A DNA stretch of 64,000 nucleotides from Allolobophora icterica. Its lineage: Eukaryota; Annelida; Clitellata; Crassiclitellata; Lumbricidae. The notes beneath the pieces were generated by a model. That model was given only the letters and a program-made list of their open reading frames with translations. It searched no databases and was not told where the DNA came from. The position numbers and the translations under genes are program-made. The DNA lies in the NCBI GenBank assembly GCA_963556255.1, contig OY744604.1:92353062-92417061 (forward strand). The letters are read 5' to 3'. Positions 1-10,937 of the stretch are shown here, in pieces; positions within the stretch are counted from its first letter, which is position 1; the number at the start of each line of letters is the position of its first letter.

Positions 1-442
1 GAGGGTGGGGGATGAGTTAGTAAACCAGGATTTCATCAACTTAGACTTTTATACATGTATGGCTCCGTACAATGCGCAATCTGAAGACGCAAAGCGCCAT
101 GTCTTTTCGTAAACTGTCTAAATTTCCAAGTTTAGTAAACAGCCCTCACCTTAAAACATGGCTTAATAATGCTGAAGCAACCAAATGATTTGCCTTTTTT
201 CCCAAACTCAAAAGGAGGACACATCTTCAACGTCCGCCCTTGCATACAAACTATTTAAGAGACATTAAGTCATTCTGCCGCAATATAAAGCAACTTAGTT
301 GAGACTGTATTCGTTTATTGCTCCAATGGCGTGGCAATGAAACCAACAAGTAGAGTGTCCATGCAACACCCAAGGAATAGCTCAAGAATCACTTGTTACT
401 TTCGTGTCTATATGTTGACGGTGAACAATAAAAGCATATGAA
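1..442. other. Intronic or intergenic, nothing recognised
   Basis: No coding exon, SINE or terminal-repeat structure was recognised. By cassette order, the D exon that should follow C1 lies beyond the left edge. Confidence 0.4.
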
Positions 443-523
<81 letters not shown>

Positions 524-551
524 TGATGATGGATGATGATGATTGTGATTG

Positions 552-624
<73 letters not shown>
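443..624. repeat. (GAT)n microsatellite
   Basis: About 180 bp of GAT repeats with a few GGAT and TGTGAT interruptions. It gives meaningless poly-Asp, poly-His or poly-Ser reading frames. Confidence 0.97.
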
Positions 625-639
625 AATATTGATGATGAC

Positions 640-800
640 CAGTTCTTTTTTCTAGAAAAAAAGGATTCGGAACGGAGCAATAGGTTCCGGAACGGAACAA
701 TTATGGGCTGGCTAAAATCCCGAGAAAAACGGGATTGGGAGGGGTATCAATAAACACTGAAAACAGTTCAAAACACTGAAATTAAATTAAAATAACCAAA
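640..800 (+). repeat. Dispersed repeat with GGTTCCGGAACGGAACA motif
   Basis: This segment, from TCTAGAAAAAAGGATTCGG through the AAACACTGAAAACAG motif, recurs in opposite orientation at 15025-15165. The two copies lie near exons C1 and C2. It contains a near-palindrome around TTCCGGAA. No coding content is seen, and the element class is unknown. Confidence 0.6.
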
Positions 801-893
801 GTATTGTTTTATTATTAAAATAAATAAAATATTTTAGTAGCTGAATAAAGGCGCCGGAACGCCGTTACGGCGCTTTGCGGCTGAAAAAAACAC

Positions 894-937
<44 letters not shown>

Positions 938-944
938 GTGATGG

Positions 945-1004
<60 letters not shown>
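894..1004. repeat. (TGA)n microsatellite
   Basis: About 110 bp of TGA repeats with two GGT-type interruptions. It lies 50 bp past the donor side of exon C1, inside the following intron. Confidence 0.97.
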
Positions 1005-1005
<1 letters not shown>

Positions 1006-1053
1006 TTAATCTAATAACTGAAACCAATCAACGGCGAAATCGTCAACACTAAC

Positions 1054-1226
1054 TGTCACAAAATCGTAATTTTTTTCAGTGTCGAACGATTGGAAGACGA
1101 TCGTCAAAGAATTTCCCGTTGAAGCGTAAATGTTGTAAGTGCAGTTGAGTTCGTCGTAGTAATCGCCAGGGTAGTTGGGAGAACTGATGGCTCCGGACGG
1201 ACCGTAGTAGGAGTCGAGACCGCAGA
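1054..1226 (-). CDS. Exon C1: N-terminal half of a type-CD CUB domain
   Basis: 173 nt, entered in phase 1 and left in phase 0. The acceptor TTTTGTCGCCACAG precedes it and the donor GTTAGT follows GTGACA. The product begins CGLDSYYGPSGAISSPNYPG and ends with the YDFVT strand, the typical first half of a CUB domain (Cys, the SPNYP turn, then a second Cys in ELNC). It is the most diverged of the four C exons (CGLD where the others have CGD). Its partner D exon would lie left of the window, so this is the last coding piece visible. Confidence 0.8.
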
Positions 1227-2869
1227 CTGTGGCGACAAAAACATTCAGCAGAATAATTTCTTTAACTATTATATTACATTATGTGTCATGAAACTCAATC
1301 CTATGAATTTTGCTAATAAAATTAGTCACGATTAGGAATGATGTAATAACTGAATTAGATGAGATTGAACAACAATGCAGTATGTCAGAAGGTATTCTGT
1401 ATAACAATAAGTTGAAAGCAATTGGGTGAAAGACGTATGCGAATCAGCTAAATAAATGGGGCAAAATGTCATTATACCTATACGCGCCAGATTTGCCGTG
1501 TTTTGGTCATGCATAGCACGTAATCTATAAATCTTGAAACAATGAACTATTTTGCTATTTAAACTTCTCGGAATGTGGGACAATCGAGTGGCACGTTTCC
1601 AGAAATACATTGGCTCCATTTCCTGAACCTTGGTATTCGTAGGAAAGGGGCAATGAATATATCTTCTATATTGAACTGAGGACATGGGAACTTTAGGTTT
1701 ATTTTATTGTTGTGTGAATCCCACAATCAGTTGGTTCATTTATCCGGTGGTCATAATAGCAGGGCTAATTAAACAGCGCCGCTATTAAAATTGGGTTCTC
1801 TTCTAACGTGACTTTTTGTTGGCACTGAGAATATTCAAAGATTTTAATTGTTTTACATTTACATTTTACCTTGTCGGAGCAATCGAAGGTTAGGAAATGC
1901 TTTTCAGATGCGGTCTTCGACCTTAGTAGTAGTGATGGGTGAAGGAAAGGCTTAATGCTGATATCATCTAATTTTAATAAATTGCCATTTTCTAAGCACA
2001 AGAGAAATATTTCAGGTCCTTGTCAATAAAATGATTAAACAGAAAAGGTGGATGGTAATGACAAAACAGTGTTTTTTACTGCATAAAAGCTGAAAGAAAT
2101 AATTTACGATTACAAATATCGTGGGTTTCTTTCAAATTACTTAAATTTAACTAGGTCCATGAAGATTAAAGAACACACTTGCAACAATTTTTGGAGAAAG
2201 TGTTTTTCATGACCGAATTTCTAACATTTGTGATAATTGCCCATATGCGTTATGACCTGAGAGAAAATTGTACATAATATTAATAGTAGACACCAATTTT
2301 CTAAAGCGCCACTCTAAGTTAATCGCAAAACACCAGCTTATTCATAGGCGATGCGTCATATCTGAGGGGTTGTCCAGAGATCGATGTCCATTGGATAATT
2401 ATTGGAGGTCTGAGTCCGGTTGCCACAGAGATTACAGAGGCAGAGCAGATGTTAAGGCAGATTTCGTTGAGGATGAGAAAGCTTGAAAGGCAGAGGATCA
2501 GATGGATCAGGGAAAGAATTGTTGAAGAGGTGAGACTTAAATTTGAAGTGGAAGGGTTGTGTAGTGACGAGTAAGCTGCGATGACTCGATACGGACAGTA
2601 GTAAGATGTGCTACCACAATTGTGGCGACAAACCCAAACTTATCATTATTCAACGAGGTCACCTGATTATCTTTGTTTGGTCATTCGTAAATCAAGAACT
2701 GTTCTTGATGAACGAGATATTTCGGTTGCTACTTTTTTGAGAAAAATTACGGTACTTTGGACATGTTATGCGACAACCACAGGATAACTCACATTCACTC
2801 GATTCGCATCTCAACCAGATCGCATAGAATGCATAGGCCCTACTATAGATCAGTTAACTTCTGCGCCTA
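1227..2869. other. Intron sequence, nothing recognised
   Basis: No CUB half-exon, tRNA-like box or terminal inverted repeat was seen. A short open frame around 2290-2570 has lysine- and arginine-rich codons but matches no family I recognise and has no paralogue here. Confidence 0.4.
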
Positions 2870-3600
2870 ATATCTGTATGGTGCAGGCGACTCCGAGTTT
2901 TTGGCAGTTGTTGCGGATGATTCCGCTGATATTCTTCCGTGAGCATTCATGGTGTCCGGACGTCGCATTCCTGGCAGTTTTCGTCAGGATGAATGTTGAT
3001 CTTGTGAAGCCACTGATTCAGCATTCACTCTACCCAACAGTAGTCTGGTTATCTGGACCTCTTCCTTCCGCGGAGTATCCATGTCCTTGATTTTGGTTGA
3101 CACGAGCGGCTCGATATTCTTGTAGTAGGCTCCCTCCGAGTTGTCGATTTATTCCTTCTTCCACTTTTCCACTGCGCACTGCTAGATTTTCCCGATCATC
3201 TCCTTTTTCTCGATGTACGTAGTGGTGTTGACTGCCGGTAGGTGAGTCCTTCTTTAGCCGCTGTGTCAGCCACTTCATTCCCACAGATACCCATGTGGCT
3301 CAGGATCCAGACCACCGTGACGTTGCCAAGACCAAGTCTGCTGATGTTTTCGAGCACCTTCATCATCAGTGTCGGTGCTGACTGCTGAGTCAGTTCGCTG
3401 TGCTTTCACCGACTCCGAAGCGCTGAGGGAAGCGGCGAAGATGACGAAACTGTCCCTTGCAGATCCAATCGATAGCATCCCGTATAGCCGAACTCAAGAA
3501 TCACGACTGCTGCTCCAGCTGTGTCTTCTTATAAAGACCCGTCCGTGTATACATGTATGCAGGTATGGCCTCGGTATTAGGGTGGAGTGAAAACAAATAT
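2870..3600 (-). pseudogene. Non-LTR retrotransposon fragment: RNase H and C-terminal zinc region
   Basis: Read leftwards, broken frames give an RNase H region (a VIFxxSLSAxESVKAQ block, then an ILSHMGICGNEVAD block) and, beyond 3280, a remnant like the Cys-rich tail of Jockey/I/R1-type ORF2 (LLLGRVNAE, then CQECDVR). Several stops and frameshifts show it is dead. The 3220-3600 part is paralogous to 21890-22235, where the blocks read VIFTDSLSAAESVKAQ and ILSHVCICGNEVADAAVKEG more clearly. RNase H of this kind removes RNA from RNA-DNA hybrids during retrotransposition. Clade assignment is open. Confidence 0.6.
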
Positions 3601-3917
3601 AGAAAATGATTGTAATAGTGATGAATACTTGCCTTTTGTTATAGTTAGTTATCGTGCAAAATATTTTTTAAATTCGTTCTCAAAGATGTGCCCCAACGAG
3701 TTTTAAAATTTGGCAATTTTTGAAGAAAAAATCAAATTTAGGAAAATTAGATTTTTTTAAAATTTCACCCGTTAATTGTAATATTGTTTAGGCATTTAAT
3801 TCTGACGTATTTAATGACCTTGCAATATAAAATTGATAAAATCTGCCTTCTAAACGTGCCCCAACGAGTTTTATAAATTGACATTTGTTACAAAATTTGT
3901 CTAATTTCGTGACAATT

Positions 3918-4612
3918 GAAGGGCTTGCCTCAATAACCAGGTATGTCGACATACCTGGTTTATGTGAAAAAGTATGCCAGCGTGCTTGGAATATTGTATT
4001 CTATATACCCTGCAAAATTGGTGCAAATCTGATTATTTTTTAATTGGCTTTTGGATAAAACAGTTTGTCGACATAATTATGGTATTTAGCAGCCGGCAGC
4101 ATTACTCCAATGCAATAACAAAAATTGTCGTTTTTTCTTGTAATATTTGTATTAAAACCGGTGCAATAATCATGTTATTTGACATACCCGGTTATTGTCT
4201 CTTACTTACTCTACAATTCACTGATTTTGCGTTATGTTTTTCTTACTGTAATTTGGCTATGATGACTTACCTTTATATTGCACGATTAATATGTACTGTG
4301 TGCTAGTCACCATTTGGTGCAAGAATAAGGTATGTCGACTAACAGCAGACGATTTTTGCTTCATACTGGGTTATTGAGTGTCAATAACCAGGTATGAAGC
4401 AAAATGTCGTGAAAAGAGCATTGATGTTATCTTTTGCATTGCATTATGTAACAATTTCGTGAAAGACAGTAATAACTCACATGATGCTTCAAACAGCTTG
4501 TCGATATCTCGTAAAATGGCTTAGATACAACAGTTTGAAGTGTCAAATCTTTGAAGCCATTTTCCCAACACTCAAAAAATCCTACATACCTGGTCAATGC
4601 TGCAAGCCCTTC
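3918..4612. mobile_element. 695-bp TIR element with AATT target duplication
   Basis: The ends are GAAGGGCTTGC and GCAAGCCCTTC, and inverted similarity continues into CCAGGTATGT. AATT flanks both sides (3914-3917 and 4613-4616). The paralogous block at 22551-22575 reads ACAATTGTATAAAC without the insert, which is an empty site with a single AATT. Internally, an uninterrupted palindrome built on CCAGGTATGTCGACATACCTGG lies just inside the left end, and related motifs recur near 4330-4400. No transposase is encoded, so it is non-autonomous. A 4-bp duplication other than TTAA leaves the superfamily open. Confidence 0.85.
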
Positions 4613-4813
4613 AATTGTATAAACTTAAAATATTTAACACGCTAACTGTAAAAGTGTTTAAGCATTTAATTATGATGCATTTAATGACCATACAAAATAA
4701 TAAAAATAATAAAATGATCGTAGTTCAGCATATATTAAATAAACAGTTAATCACTGAACAATAAACAATCCCAACAGGCTAATTAATAACTGAAAACTGA
4801 GTCAATATTCACT

Positions 4814-5248
4814 TCATTTAAATAATTCAACTCTGATTGAAATTCTGTTTTGGTACTGAAACAAGGCATTAGTTCTGAAACCGTCACGCCCCTGGCGTCT
4901 AGGTTTTGCGTCTAGGTTTTGCGATAGTACCATATGACCTAAGTGGCTGTCCGCGATCTCTGAGCTTGGGATAAGTGCTGCCCTCGGCAACGCCTCAGGG
5001 TTCAATGGGGTCCTATCGCTGTGGGAATTTACCTCGTCTTCAGGGTTCATGGGGTCAGTGTACACACCATGTAATGAAGAGACATCTTCATTAGGGACTG
5101 CTCTAGAGGACTTTTCAGATTTGTCTGACTGGATGGCGCTCCCTTCAGCCATTTCTTGTATTAATTCTAGTAATTTGGGCTGTATAATCTGCCAGAACAG
5201 TGGATTAGTTGAAAGTGAATTAACTAATTCTTCAGTATTCTTTTCCAT
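4814..5248 (-). CDS. Unrecognised acidic ORF, possibly gag-like, in the 1.13-kb insertion
   Basis: An open frame of 145 codons from the methionine at 5248 (starting MEKNTEELVNSLSTNPLF). An upstream in-frame ATG at 5293 would add 15 residues. It has a hydrophobic and acidic helix-like N-terminus (IIQPKLLELIQEMAEG) and a polar low-complexity middle, and reads past the insertion boundary at 4876 into flanking sequence. No zinc knuckle, protease or polymerase motif is visible. I do not recognise the family. The gag idea rests only on its position behind an LTR-like end. Confidence 0.3.
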   Translation of the reverse strand: MEKNTEELVNSLSTNPLFWQIIQPKLLELIQEMAEGSAIQSDKSEKSSRAVPNEDVSSLHGVYTDPMNPEDEVNSHSDRTPLNPEALPRAALIPSSEIADSHLGHMVLSQNLDAKPRRQGRDGFRTNALFQYQNRISIRVELFK

Positions 5249-6006
5249 GACGTTGTTTTTATTTAATATTAATTTCAAACCAAAATATATCAAATTACAT
5301 AGAACCTTTTCTCAGTGAACATAAATTTATCCGTTTGCAACCTAAATCGTTTCTTATTCAGTGTTTTTACAATTATCAGTGTCCCAAACAGCTAAACACA
5401 TATTTAAATTTACAGGTAAGACAGCAGAATGTTTCTAACACAGGCAATGACCTTCCCTATCCTCAAGGTCACCTTCATTTCCCAATGACAACAAAGTTGT
5501 ACGAAAATCACTCACATTTGGCGATAAACTTTCTGTCTAATAAGTACAACAACTGATAGATCTAACCTTATCTTATCGGTCGCTATTAAACTTTCCGTGG
5601 AGTATTCTTTCCCTCGAATGATCCTGACTTAAACGCTAATTTAGTTCAAGCGGTCACATGTCTGCCCCGTTTCTACAGACCCCGCAGAACTTCACCATTT
5701 CAACACATAAAACCAGTTAAAATCTAGGAAATACACATCAAATACTTCCCTGGACAAAGATCGCGACAATCTAATTTTGTCCAAACACCAAATTTCCTTT
5801 TATTTATTCTGGATTGCGACGATTTTAAATCGTATTGGACTCCCGTTTCACCAACCACCCTCATCAACAGCAATGGCCACCACCAACTGCGTAATTTCAA
5901 TACCCGGATGAGGGGTCATCCAAAATTCACCCACTTATGTAGAGCAATTCTGGTGCTATTAATAAATCAAGACAAGGGAAGTGCTTGTAACCGCTATCCG
6001 GTTACA
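4876..6006 (-). mobile_element. 1.13-kb TG..CA insertion, LTR-like, with empty paralogous site
   Basis: Compared with 22826-22840 (CATTAGTTCCTGTGATTCC, uninterrupted), this copy carries 1.13 kb between two GTTC (or AGTTC) copies at 4872-4875 and 6007-6010. Read on the minus strand it starts TGTAACCGGATAGCGGTTAC, a 7-bp stem hairpin, and ends CGGTTTCA. The ends are thus TG..CA with short inverted repeats, as in LTRs. An AATAAATAAA signal lies near 5800 and a gag-like frame in the distal part. It may be a solo LTR, an LTR plus leader, or a deleted element. Confidence 0.65.
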
Positions 6007-6341
6007 GTTCCTGTGATTCCAATCTGGCAAGGATGAAACCATGTCTAGACGTTTGCCCAACCACAGCAGCAGATGACTCAATAACAAGTTTTGCAGAGTG
6101 CTCGACCAATATTATTGTGTGTGGCTTGGAAATAAATTCTGGAAAATTCAGTGTGAGAATACACTCACTAGCGATAAATTCTTCAAGGCCAGCTTTGGAA
6201 AGTGTGGAAATGAACGGTGGTTCTGTCACTTTTACCTTTGAGGTCACAAAAGTTCAATTATTAGTGAGAGGCGTTACCACATAAGGCTAGTATCTCACGC
6301 CATACCGGAAATGTGAGTTAGGATGTGTATTGTTATTAAAA

Positions 6342-7774
6342 TAGAGCCCTCCGGCCGCGCCGCGCCGCCGCCGCCGACATTTCGTGGGCGCCGCCGCCGC
6401 CGATTTTTGTTTGTCGGCGCGCCGCCGCCGACAATCTGTCGGCGCGCCGCCGATGCCAGTTTGATATGCTTAATTGTTATTGTTTCATTTTTCATGTTTT
6501 GCATGATATTGCAAAGATAAGCAAACTATTCTCAGAAATGGCACTTTGATTGGTAGGAACTCGTGTGTTAATGAAGACGATAAAGAGTAAACATTGTGGT
6601 CTTTATCTTGATACCAAGAATGCATTGTCTTCCTGGCTAAATCCGTTTTCCTTATACTTTGATGATCTTGTCTTTATGCCATGATACACCCAGTCATTTA
6701 AAGCGATATCTTGTTACAAGTAACCATTGTTTTGATACACCTGTTCCTGTTGCCATTTCCTTAATACCTTGAAAACAAAAGCAATATGCAATGCATGTCT
6801 TTGTATGTGTACTACAATACTACAGTATTCCCTCATTTGTTATCTACATGCTGAATAGTTTCTTTAACTTATTGATTGCTGTCTTTCACGTCTGTGGTCT
6901 TGTTACAATGGTGTAAATTTTTGGCTTAATGCTGTAAGATTAGAGAAGTTTATGAGTGCTATTAATATCAAGATATGCCATTTAAGTAATAATCCTGCAG
7001 AAGGGAAGGAATAATTGATTAATACTTTTGGCTGGATTCTATTCAGGTAAACAGTATCAGTTGACACAGGTTTTGACTTAGTACATACAGTATCAAGAAT
7101 GGTCTTTTTCAGCAGCCTCTCTTACTGGTTGGATGCTGTTATCCAGCATCTACCATGACATTGTGACCTGGTGTGTAGGCCTACACTGTATCAGTGCATA
7201 TGCAAGTGTATTCATGCAATATGCAAATGCATGTTGCTTCATCTGATTACAATTTGCCAATACCTATACAGATGTGCAGTGTAATTAGGGATGTTCATAT
7301 TTGTAAGGCAAATGTCTGAAGGTGTCTTCTCATTTAAGTCCCTTTATATGTAGTTGAGCTTCAGTGTGATGGAGTGGCTTTAGAGAACTTGGCCCTTTGA
7401 TTGGTCACCGGACCAACGGCTGTTCAACTCTAATAGTGACTCACATTGGCGTCCGGAGGAGGGGAAGGGGGATTTGCCCCCCTGATTTGTGAATAGATTT
7501 TCCATGCCAAAACGTCATTTTGCCCCCTGGAAAAAGTTTGTCCCCTTATAAAAATATTCCCCCTTAGAAAAATTTTCCCACCCTCCGGAAAAATTCCTGT
7601 GGATGCCCATGGTGACTCATGTTTCTGACTAGGACACGCCGCGCCGCGTCGCGCCGACGCCGAAATTTTGTGGGCGCCGCCGCCGCCGATTTTTGTTCGT
7701 CGGCGCGCCGCCGCCGCCGACCAAAAATGACCGGCGCGCCGCCGCCGACACTATGACGTCGGCGCAGGGCTCTA
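6342..7774. mobile_element. hAT-like non-autonomous element with CCG-rich arms
   Basis: The termini are TAGAGCCCT and its inverse AGGGCTCTA. The flanks are TATTAAAA (6334-6341) and TATTAAAG (7775-7782), an 8-bp duplication with one mismatch. The paralogous block near 23147-23165 (GTATTGCTATAAAATTCATG) lacks it, so it is an insertion. Both arms (about 6350-6460 and 7635-7765) consist of GCCGCCGCCGAC and GTCGGCGCGCCGCC units with GATTTTTGTT spacers. The middle 1.1 kb is AT-rich with no transposase seen. An 8-bp duplication and a TAGAGCCCT-type tip fit hAT (inference). Confidence 0.75.
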
Positions 7775-7789
7775 TATTAAAGTAATGAT

Positions 7790-7790
<1 letters not shown>

Positions 7791-7843
<53 letters not shown>
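7791..7843. repeat. (CAT)n microsatellite
   Basis: A short CAT tract directly after the hAT-like element. The paralogous tract is at 23174-23264, and both are followed by the conserved GACATTTGTACGCGCATAGG type sequence, which marks cassette paralogy. Confidence 0.95.
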
Positions 7844-8051
7844 AATCAGCATCACTAAGGATACATTTGTACGCGCATAGGCACAATACTGCATCATTCT
7901 GACCAATACAACAGCCAGAATCACAATAATTCGAATATGTGTATGTATGCATACGTGTATGTTTCAATGTGCATAAATCAATCAATCAATATGGCGTAAA
8001 ATACGTCTCAAAAGCACTTCAATTTTTTTTTAGAATACCGTTTACACTGAC

Positions 8052-8220
8052 CTCCAACAGTGTAGATAGTGTACCCAGTTTTGAATCCTGTATGGTTGTG
8101 AGTATCATCGCTACTGAACCACAGAAGAACTTGACTGCATTCGTAGATGGAGTGATTGAGAGGAGAATCGTTTCCAGAATATCTATACGGACCATAGGAC
8201 GAGTTATCTAGACAACTTAT
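8052..8220 (-). CDS. Exon B1: C-terminal half of a type-AB CUB domain
   Basis: 169 nt, entered in phase 0 after a strong acceptor (TTGTTTTTGTTCTAG) and left in phase 1 at GGAG|GTCAGT. The product starts ISCLDNSSYGPYRYSGND, contains a second Cys (YECSQVLLWFSSDD) and ends with the GFKTGYTIYTV strand, the second half of a CUB domain. It pairs with exon A1 (8858-9039). Paralogues are B2, B3 and B4. N-glycosylation sequons are visible (NSS, NDS, NHS, NHT). Confidence 0.85.
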
Positions 8221-8857
8221 CTAGAACAAAAACAATATTTTCTCAGCGTTATCTAGGCAACTTATCTAGAACAAAAAGTTCCTGTAGATTACCATCTGTT
8301 TCAAATGATTCAGCTCAAGACACAATCTCTGTGTAATTTAAAACGCAGTTGTTTAGACAACCGTTTAAAATATAACTTTTGAAAGTGCTTGAAGGGCGTT
8401 ATATGGATGTTTTGCTACATTAAATTAAACAAAGACCCTACTAAGAGAATACATCGACCTTCCAGCATAATTTTAAGAGGACACATGCGTTAGTGAATAT
8501 TATGAAATAGCTTTAGTGATACCAACTCAGATGGCGCAGGGTCGAATTGAAATTTATTTAATTTATATTTATTATATTTTTTATTCTGTTTGTAGTGATC
8601 ATGCTTCAAAGTTTACGCACTGAAATCGATGTTCATCTCGGTTCAGTGTTTTGTGGACATAATGAGTCATTGGTAATGCCTGATTTGCATGAGATATGAA
8701 TGAGTGTGTGCGCCCTTTGACCTGAAATAATGGCTCGTGAACAATATTGATAAGTAATCACTACATTTCTTTCTTACAGAATTATGTCATTCATGTATGG
8801 AACTCAACATCAGAGAACAGTGAATCAATATCTGAGGTGTGAAACAGGTATTTATAC

Positions 8858-9039
8858 TTCAAGCCAATCGCATTCGAGGCAGTCGGTGCATAGTCGGAAA
8901 TCCTCAAAGTAGAGTTCGAACGTGCTTCGCTCTGGAGCCCAGATGATGTTGGAGCAGTTGTGATTGTTTCCGTAGTAATTCGGATAAAGTGGAGAGGTCA
9001 CAAATCCCGTGGCATTACTGTATACCGTATTTCCACAAC
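8858..9039 (-). CDS. Exon A1: N-terminal half of a type-AB CUB domain
   Basis: 182 nt. It enters in phase 1 after a CTGCAG acceptor and leaves in phase 0 at DWLE|GTATAA. The product starts CGNTVYSNATGFVTSPLYPN and ends CLECDWLE, with the CUB core Cys, SPxYP, NCSNIIWAP and the aromatic FELYFEDF strand. Extra cysteines (CTDCLEC) mark type AB domains. It lies upstream of B1 in transcription order, and the 0.64-kb intron between them is conserved in all cassettes. Confidence 0.85.
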
Positions 9040-9744
9040 CTGCAGTCAATCACCAAATTTAGGTTTCGTGCAGTAGTAGGCCTACTATAAAAACGAGGAA
9101 GAAGTTTCGAACTATGTGATGCATCATACTAAACCAAATTCTAAAACATGTGGCGCTATATATAAGAATTGAAATCTGTTAAGCGAACAACTTAATACTT
9201 AATACTTAATACTTTTGGAACGCTTAGGCCCTATATTTAATACTTGATTACATTTAAATATGAGTTCCTAATTCTCAAAATTATGGATTTAAAACTAAGC
9301 AATTAAGTAGTCAATACTTTCTTCTGCACCTAATCAGTCTGTCTTCTTGCCATCCACACACCATCAGACTCTATCTATCGTAACAACATGCCTGTCTGAA
9401 TGCAACCTTTTTGATGTTTTATCCAAACCGAACCTGGCCAATTCTGCCTCTCAAATACTGCTTTGATTAGGCGTCTATGAGTGAACTGGTTGACAAAACT
9501 TAACTTTTCTCATGGCGTCGAAAAGTGCCATTACGATCACGTGTTTGTTCTTCGCTATCTTAGTTAATATTAGACAAACCCTTCATTTTTTTCTTCGTGC
9601 CATCCTTAGCTCCTACCCCGTTTGACGCGTTCTCTTCAATATCTCAACATCCGTGCAATGATCTTTTTCCCTGTTTATCAGCAGACTATACACCAATTAT
9701 TATTTGAAGCTCTGTCGAAAACCCTTGCCTAAATAATTGAAATA

Positions 9745-9852
9745 ATAATCAAGGCTCAATCCAGTGTAGACATTTGAACTCGGTAGGCCTATAAAAGTGT
9801 ACTAATCCTTGACTGCACCACGGAATCGATACGGGGTGAGGTAAGAAATTCC
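9745..9852 (-). pseudogene. D1': decayed duplicate of exon D
   Basis: About 50 bp beyond the donor of D1 lies a second D-like stretch (FLPHPVSIPWCSQGLVHFY, against SLPDPVSIPWCSQGLVKF in D1) preceded by a plausible TTATTCAG acceptor. The frame breaks before the final strand (a GLSLDYY-like part appears in another frame), and no good donor is seen. Equivalent copies lie beside D2 and D3, so the exon duplication predates the cassette amplification. It may be a dead alternative exon. Confidence 0.6.
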
Positions 9853-9904
9853 CTGAATAATCAATCAATCGAATATCGTTGGAAGCATTATCAAAAGTCC
9901 CTAC

Positions 9905-10070
9905 CTCCTTCACTGACATAGTAATCGAGACTGAATCCATTGTAAACAACGTAGCCGTCAGTAGTAAATTTGACTAATCCTTGGCTGCACCACGGAATCG
10001 ATACAGGGTCAGGTAAAGAATATCCGGTAAATTTTTGTGGAGGAAAACTCGAGTTGGTTGGGCAACTGAT
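9905..10070 (-). CDS. Exon D1: C-terminal half of a type-CD CUB domain
   Basis: 166 nt, phase 0 to phase 1, with acceptor TTGGTCTACAG and donor GGAG|GTAGGG. The product starts ISCPTNSSFPPQKFTGYSLP, has the second Cys in PWCSQGL and ends NGFSLDYYVSEG, matching the closing strands of a CUB domain. Its partner is exon C2 (15334-15503), from which it is separated by an intron holding the 2.9-kb DNA transposon. Confidence 0.85.
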
Positions 10071-10755
10071 CTGTAGACCAACAACATTTTTTGTTACTAA
10101 GCTTTGCTCAAACTGAGTATCATGTGAAACGAAATATCTTGGCAAACTTTTTGTCGAAGATGTTAATAAAAGTTAATGGTAGGCTATCCTTTTACATCGA
10201 AGAAATCTGAACGAGTTCAAAACTTAACATTAAAATATCATTACTTTGGACAATAATTGTTACGAATGGCTTGAAATATAATTTAACTTACATATATATT
10301 TCCGTAAAAGTTAAAATTTGCACATGAAAGAGGCGGCGTAACCAGCCTCCTTTTGACACCAATATTACATTCGAGGCTTAGTAAAAAGACTTTTCGGCAT
10401 GCAAAGGCCCTATTTTTGGGCACCCCTATGGCTTGTCCTTCACTAGAACTGTGCTGGGTGAATGAACTTTCGGTTGATGTTGCGAAGTCCGTGATTCTCT
10501 CCTTGAACCTGTCCATTCTGCTACTTCGTTCTCACTTTAAATATATTTACAACTTGCTTATCTACCAAAGGCTCTGGTCTTCCACAGGTTTTACCCGATT
10601 AAGATTTTTGTTTGGTGCGTCCTTGTGTATTAAACACTTTGAAAGTTACTGATTAATAATATTAATAGTAATAGTAATGATAATAACAAAGCGTGCAACG
10701 CGATAAGTGCAGTGCTAATAACATTACTGAACAATCTTCAATCAATTTCCTTAGC
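10070..10755. other. Cassette-conserved intron sequence
   Basis: This stretch is conserved with the equivalents near 33060-33650 and 40280-40870, including the block around 10320-10520. An open frame there is broken by a small indel in the 33.3-kb copy, so I treat it as non-coding cassette sequence. Confidence 0.5.

Positions 10756-10937
<182 letters not shown>

Noticed and set aside
10283..10516. 77-codon minus ORF in a cassette-conserved block
   Set aside because: The block is conserved at about 33.3 and 40.55 kb, but the frame is broken there by indels, so the conservation reflects duplication, not coding.
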